The notes beneath the pieces are model-generated. The model did not search any database and was not told the origin of the DNA. It worked only from the letters and a program-made list of their open reading frames with translations. Below, one piece after another: positions 58,431 through 64,000 of a DNA stretch of 64,000 nt; within the stretch, counting starts at the first letter, position 1, and the number at the start of each line of letters is the position of its first letter. The DNA comes from Limonium bicolor. Lineage: Eukaryota; Streptophyta; Magnoliopsida; Caryophyllales; Plumbaginaceae. Position numbers and translations under genes: made by a program. Where the stretch lies: positions 117,261,000 to 117,324,999 of the forward strand of contig CM041776.1 in the NCBI GenBank assembly GCA_023374045.1. The letters are read 5' to 3'.

Positions 58431-61400
58431 GAAGTATCACTCTGATGACTGGACATACCGAGTTTAGGAAATACCGAGTTAGGAAGTAGAGGCTTAGGGC
58501 TAAGAGCTGAGAGATAATGTTAGAGATACGCTAGTTAGGAACTCCCGGTGTGTACTGGATACCTCCTACATCAGACCCACCCTCCACATTCCCCATTGTA
58601 TAACTTGGGAAAGAACGCCAGAGAGAAGGAAAGTCCTCTCATACTCGGGAGAACCCGATCTGGCAGTTGTGAAATAATCCTACGGAAAACAAGAATCCAT
58701 CATGCAGTAGATTCCAAGCATGGGAAATCCCGGGGATGGTTCCCAGTTGAATAGCAATAGTACCCGCACTTAATAGCGGTAGGATGAGAACCCTAACCAT
58801 AAGTAAACTGGAACTTATGACAGCACGGGGCGACATGCTTAGCAGTCGCAAGAACCTGGCTAGTCAAGTAGTAGTAAGAAGGAGAGCACCAACCGTGCAA
58901 CGAAGCGGAAAAAGGAACAGTAACGAAACCCGAGACACAAGTCTACGGGACAATAAATGCTAGGTAATACCACCAATGGTATAATAACTGACTAAGGACA
59001 TAGTCGGGAATGGTTAACTCCAAAACTACAACGCCAAAGAGGTTACAATACCTAGCCGACATAGCTAGACAGCTACGAGAACATTCACGGGATATAATCC
59101 GACGGGACTACAGAAGTAGTGCCCAAACAAGCTAAATCTCGGTAACCACGGTAAACGTGTGGGAACGAGCGACAAGGAGAACACAGAATTAAATAAATAG
59201 GGATCTTCAAGGATTGGTGAAGCACCCTAATCAATGACAACCATGTCAAGATCACTGAGGAGTTGCTCAGAAGATCTATTAACCCAAGTGAAGGATCTGT
59301 GGATCAATGGTAGAGCTGACAAGGCTACCGAATACACAAGGAAACAATACTGTGATCGGTACAGGTTAACCTAAAAACTACCAATACCACGCACTTGCCA
59401 CGGCAAGTGTAGTAATAATAGGACTATTCAGAAAGACTTTTAATAAACCACAAGTACTTAGTAAAGTACCGTGATCGCAATGAAGCAACTACAGGACCAT
59501 AAATCCTGTGGATTTGAAGAATGAAACCTTGGAAGGGCCTAACAGCCTGACCATTGCATTAAAAGATATACCAGTCAACAAGAAGCTAGACTTGGTCAGA
59601 ATAAACCGGCATTGAAATGCCATGAAGATTTTCCTTCCAAACCCAAATTTTTCTTTCAAAACTCAAATATTCCTTTTAAACCCCCAGATTTTAAAACCAA
59701 ACCAAAAGATAACATAGGACGATATAAGAGGAGCTGACAACAGAATACTTCACCTAGGTGTGTGACGAACACTACAAGTGTACAACAATGAGATGTGGGA
59801 TGACTACACTCCGATAGGAGCTTGCGGGCCTGACAGACCTACTCATAGGTTAGCCGGGTAAGTAACAATGTATCAGTAAGGTACAACACATATGTATAAG
59901 AGCAGAGTTCGGAACACTGGAAGTAGTCCACTCCGTTCTACGGACCGTAAGTAAGTTCAAACTAGAACAGATGGACATCTTGGAAGATTAAAGAGGAAGC
60001 ACACAGTTAAGTTAACGAGTGTAAAGGAATCAGTGATTTCATCTCAGGATCATGAACAAGAATTAGAAGGTGTAAGAGGCAAAAATTATGACCTTTAGAC
60101 ATGGGATGTCTCAAAAGTTTTAAAGCAAACACATGAAAGTTGGAATGAATACCCAGCCTTAAAAAGTAGGGCAGATGCCTACACGGACACGTTAATGTTC
60201 AATGAACGGGATAGAATTCCCAGAACAATTATCATGGCTACTGGGAAACCTCGTCATGTGGCTTGTGTATGGAAATAAGCCCCTCAACAAGAAATTTCAC
60301 TTATCAGTGATAGAATACTCTTCTATTAGGAAATGGGACCAGAAAACCCTTGGAGTTACCTTGGGATGTCCCAATGATGTGCATAGAGAAGAAAGGATGC
60401 AAGTCTAGACCTTTTACCCAATGCCAAAAGCTAGAAGGAAGTGAGCGTCAAAAGCAATCAATGTGAATGCGTATTTTGACACCGCAAATAACCAATGCTC
60501 AAAAGAGCTTATGACCCGATATATCATTTCATCCTCAGTCAACCAAGTCACTTGGTAAGTGATGCCATAAGTGATACGAGAATGCGAGGTAAACTAACCT
60601 TCATATAAACCCGAAATGGAAGTAGAACGTCTTCACATTGACAAGATAATGACATTACGGTATGCTACAACGACCGTCATACACATGAACATAGAAACTC
60701 CCGATGTGTTCACACCACAAGGGGATTGACCATAAAATGTAACGTAAAAGTGTATGGTTGAGTAATGGTGCCAACAACAATGGAAATGGGTAGAAGCAGG
60801 CTACCACAGTAGCAGAGGTCCTAAAAGCAATGTTTGTACGATGAGTAAGATTATGGTGCGCATCAAGCGACCACTATGAGAATGTAGTTAGACAATGACA
60901 TGGGAAACAAACCATGAGCTGGACTCAGCGGAGTAGAGATGCAGGAATTGGCAGATAGACTAGGCGTTAAAGCTCATAGTCTGAGCCATATAACAAAGAT
61001 CTCACAAGGAATGCATTGTTAATTCCTGATGCAATTGCACAAGGAACTGAAGGTGCATACCTAGTGGACCAACACAATCAGAGGAATAATAGCTTGGGAT
61101 AAGAATACCTATTTGTGAAACAACGAACCATATTATGTACGGAAGACTTACACAAATGCAACAGTGAACATGACGTACACTAGTTTTAGCATAAATCTAA
61201 CAATAAACCGTTCGGACCTTCGGCCAAAGATGCACGTGGAATGTTGGAGACACCAACAATCACAACCAGTGAATTCCCCCTGAATAAAAGCAGAAACAAA
61301 ATCATAAACGCTATGAGGATCGAGGCTTATGAAATGCATCATTGTGCAATAAAAGAAAACTGGTATAACATTACACGAGTGAATAGCCAGAAACCAATGA

Positions 61401-63204
61401 ACACAGGAAGCACTACATATGTGTAGTAGCTCAACCCCAACCGACAACAAGTCGGAGGAACTAAATGAGTAATCACAGAATATACAGTAGTATGTATGAT
61501 AGATTTCAAGAAACTGGATAGAAAATATGCAATACAATGAGTTTGCGTACGGTAAGAGAAGGGATAAGAAGTGGATGCATAACACAGTTAGAATAACAAA
61601 AAGGGCGAATTAAGCTCAAAAGTTATCAGGGTGGCGCAGCAGAAGCTAGTGGGCCCTAGCTCAGAGGCTTAATAAACCCACTAAGTATGAGAGAAGGCTA
61701 ATTATCAATGTCGTGAAGCCTAATAGGCTATAACCGAACCGGTGATTAGTTAAATAAACCCCAATGAGAATTCTTGGTGCAGGGACTAACCTTCAGTATG
61801 GTTAAAACCCTTTGACCAGAATACATTGTATACCAAACCGCATGGAAGCTAAAACGCTTCAGGATGCCCGAATTGAGTTAACCAATGTTCAATGATAACA
61901 TATGGTTGATTACGTGGGCGTAATCCCTTTTTAGGGGGGTAGAGCGAAAAACCACTTAGTGTAAGTTTCAAGTATTAAACACGTAAACTATAATGTGCAT
62001 AGCACAAAGGAGAATTGTTTGATGATTGGTATGTACGTTACATAAACATATGCACCCAGTCATAGCCTAGTTATGGTTATCAAGCACACAGTGATGTGAA
62101 TACCATGTATATAAAAATATACCTATCTTGTTAACTCGTGTGTGAGTATACAAGGAGAAAGGAGTAGAGAAACTCCTAGGGAAAGAGAATCCCTATAGTA
62201 TATGTCAATCTAAAGTTAGACACGGTATTATGATGTATGAGTCGGTGTAAGCCGATGTTGAACCTAGAAGGAATTGAGTTCCCTAGGTAATTGTTTTGAG
62301 GCAAATTGAGAATGATTGGTGGACTGAATTCGACAAGTATTGTATTCCTTAGATAGATTATTTGAGAGGATTGAGAGTAATTGATGAAAGTAGCAATAGT
62401 CGATGAAATGAGTCCCATAGGCATTGAGTCCCGAAGTAAAGTATTTGGAAGTAAATTGAGGATGATTGATGGACTGAATTCCATCCTTTGGAGATGTATG
62501 AATTTGTAATTATGACTAGGAAGAGTAAAAAGATAGAAAATGGGAATAATTGAATTATTTGATTGTGTGAAATTGATGAAGGAAGTCGAACTTGATCCTG
62601 ATCAGATCAAGGGAAACCGAACACAAATTGTGGTGGAAAGATAGTTCAACACTGATGCTGATCACATCAGGGTCGAATGATTCTTGAAGCTCCCCTCAAG
62701 TGTTCACAAGTAATCACGCATAGGATAGATGTAATGAACATAAATTGGAATTTGGAGTTGTTGTGTTTCAAAAGGATTTCTAATTAGTGGTTGCGAAAGG
62801 ATTTTCCTTTAGACTTGAGAATGAGGATTTGTGTGAAACCTCTACCGGGGGAACGGTAGTGGTGTTCGGTGTTGTATCATTCCAAGGGCAGCGGGACATA
62901 GAGAAGTCCTGTATCTAGATGACCTGAGTGCCTACGGGATCATACGAAAGAGTATTCTTGCTTTGCTTTGGGATAGCTTTGCATTGTATGTATGTATAAT
63001 CTTGTATTGTAAAGCCAGATGGTTGGTTGTAATGCTGATCGGAGTGATTGTAGTGTACTTGCATGGTATTGTATGAGAGACCTTGTGTAACGGATTTGGG
63101 AAATTGTAAGGAGGAGGAATGTGAGATCTTTGGCATTAGACATGTCCAAATGAGTGGAGATAGTAATCCTTCAACTTTGAATAACTTTGAGGGCAAAGTT
63201 CCTT

Positions 63205-63212
63205 AAGGGGGG
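63205..63212 (+). promoter_or_regulatory. Polypurine tract, Ty3-like element B
   Basis: aagggggg, five bases before the LTR start TGAAATACC, the plus-strand primer position. Confidence 0.8.
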
Positions 63213-63217
63213 TAAAT

Positions 63218-64000
63218 TGAAATACCTCGAACTAAATTATAGTGGTTAAGATTATTCTAATATGGTATTTAAGGGCCTAATAGTGCCTAACGAATATTGG
63301 TGAAGGAAATAAAACCAAAAGAAAAGGGAAAACGCTTAAAAAGTGAAAAATGTAAAAATGAGTGTTACATAACCATAGGAGTTATGTGACCTTGACTAGG
63401 ATCCTAGGTGGATTCCTATGGATTATTTATTCCCAAATAGTATGTAGAAACAATTCCCAAAGAAAACGGATCCATAAAATGGAGTAAAACCACAAACGAA
63501 CCTTAAAGCGTGTTTTTTCGAGGAAACCGAGAAAACGTGACTTTAAGCGGGTTAAATAGACCCATAAAAATTTTAGTCAATCAAATGTCTATACTTAGAC
63601 ATTAGTGAAGGTCTAGAACCATTAAAATTAATTAAACGAGAAAATTCCGGAAAACGGGTTCCGGTTAGTGAATAGTGTAAAAACTAGAACTTGTGGGGTG
63701 TCAGTTGTAATAAGCCCAAAGTAACTACCCCCATTTACAAATAAAAATCAGACTTCTTGTGTGTGTGTAGCCACGTTTTCCTGCCCTTCTCCCCTCCTCT
63801 TTATTTGCTTTTAGTCAAAAAAGACAAAACACATAAAGTAAAAGTACAAAAGTAAAGAGTAATCTCTCCCCTCCATTCTCTTGCCCTCTCTCATCTATTC
63901 TGATTCACACACGTTATTCTTCCCCTTCTCTGAACTCTTTCTTCCTCCACAAAGCCAACAATGGCGATTTAGAAGACCCCCATTTAGCCCTCTTTTCACC
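63218..64000 (+). mobile_element. 3' LTR of Ty3-like element B, truncated by window end
   Basis: It begins TGAAATACCTCGAAC and continues with a CT-rich probable leader (about 63840-63950); atggcgattt at 63961 gives the alignment to 55131. The remaining roughly 3.3 kb should lie beyond the window. Confidence 0.82.

Larger units (their letters stand above)
58414..63217 (+). mobile_element. Ty3-like element B, internal region
   Basis: 4.8 kb, from the tRNA-Met primer site TGGTATCAGAGC (58419-58430) to the polypurine tract AAGGGGGG (63205-63212). No frame encodes a recognisable Gag, protease, RT or integrase; the longest frame (61148-61585 minus) is hydrophobic, antisense and unsupported. Relative to copy A a 1.2-kb segment is missing at about 60245. 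62200-62500 contains degenerate repeats of gattggtggactgaatt type, and ctaccgggggaacggtag (62842-62859) is a small hairpin. Confidence 0.75.

Noticed and set aside
61148..61585. 145-residue hydrophobic minus-strand frame
   Set aside because: It is antisense to the Ty3-like internal region and not kept open in copy A (about 50740-51190), which has stops.

Overview
This window looks like repeat-dense nuclear DNA of a flowering plant, most likely a eudicot with a large genome. I identified no host gene. Nearly every base can be assigned to LTR retrotransposons: Tat/Ogre-like Ty3 elements with very long LTRs, another Ty3-like family with a tRNA-Met primer site, and one broken Ty1/copia element. 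The species cannot be named from sequence alone. The many short open frames are mostly chance frames in LTRs or minisatellites; the only recognisable proteins are a Tat/Ogre-like Gag fragment (44931-45653, minus) and a broken copia Gag/PR/INT (51354-54494, minus).

Layout. The left and middle form a nested stack, listed here from the inside out. (1) Positions 2440-35188 are a minus-strand LTR-internal-LTR-internal-LTR array of a Tat/Ogre-type element without coding capacity: LTRs 2440-8709, 15750-22032 and 28897-35188 (about 6.3 kb each) and internal regions of about 7.0 and 6.9 kb. The array is flanked by the 5-bp target duplication CATAC. (2) It sits in a solo LTR (1241-2439 plus 35194-37806, about 3.8 kb) of a Ty3-like family, flanked by TTTTT. 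(3) That solo LTR sits in the 3' LTR (904-1240 plus 37812-43637) of an older, diverged, plus-strand relative of the central element, whose 3'UTR satellite fills 1-795. (4) That element sits in a minus-strand Tat/Ogre-like element (43638-46713 internal with the Gag fragment; 5' LTR 46714-48504). (5) That in turn sits in the internal region of a Ty3-like element (48505-51354).

The right third is a second tandem of the Ty3-like family: internal A (48505-51354), shared LTR (55131-58413), internal B (58414-63217) and the start of the next LTR (63218-64000). A copia fragment (51355-55130) with a 577-bp 5' LTR replaces the A/LTR junction.

How the parts work together. The central elements keep the cis signals a non-autonomous retrotransposon needs: LTR termini, an 18-nt primer site, a polypurine tract, a candidate TATA/telo-box promoter and several conserved foldable segments. 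They have no gag-pol and would depend on enzymes supplied elsewhere. The features most worth follow-up are a covarying hairpin shared by diverged elements, an inverted repeat that encloses the polypurine tract, a 17-bp minisatellite carrying about 29 W-box cores per LTR, a tRNA-like dimer upstream of the LTR TATA box, and a middle LTR whose variants look like a crossover product. All similarity statements are by-eye comparisons; no alignment or database search was run.
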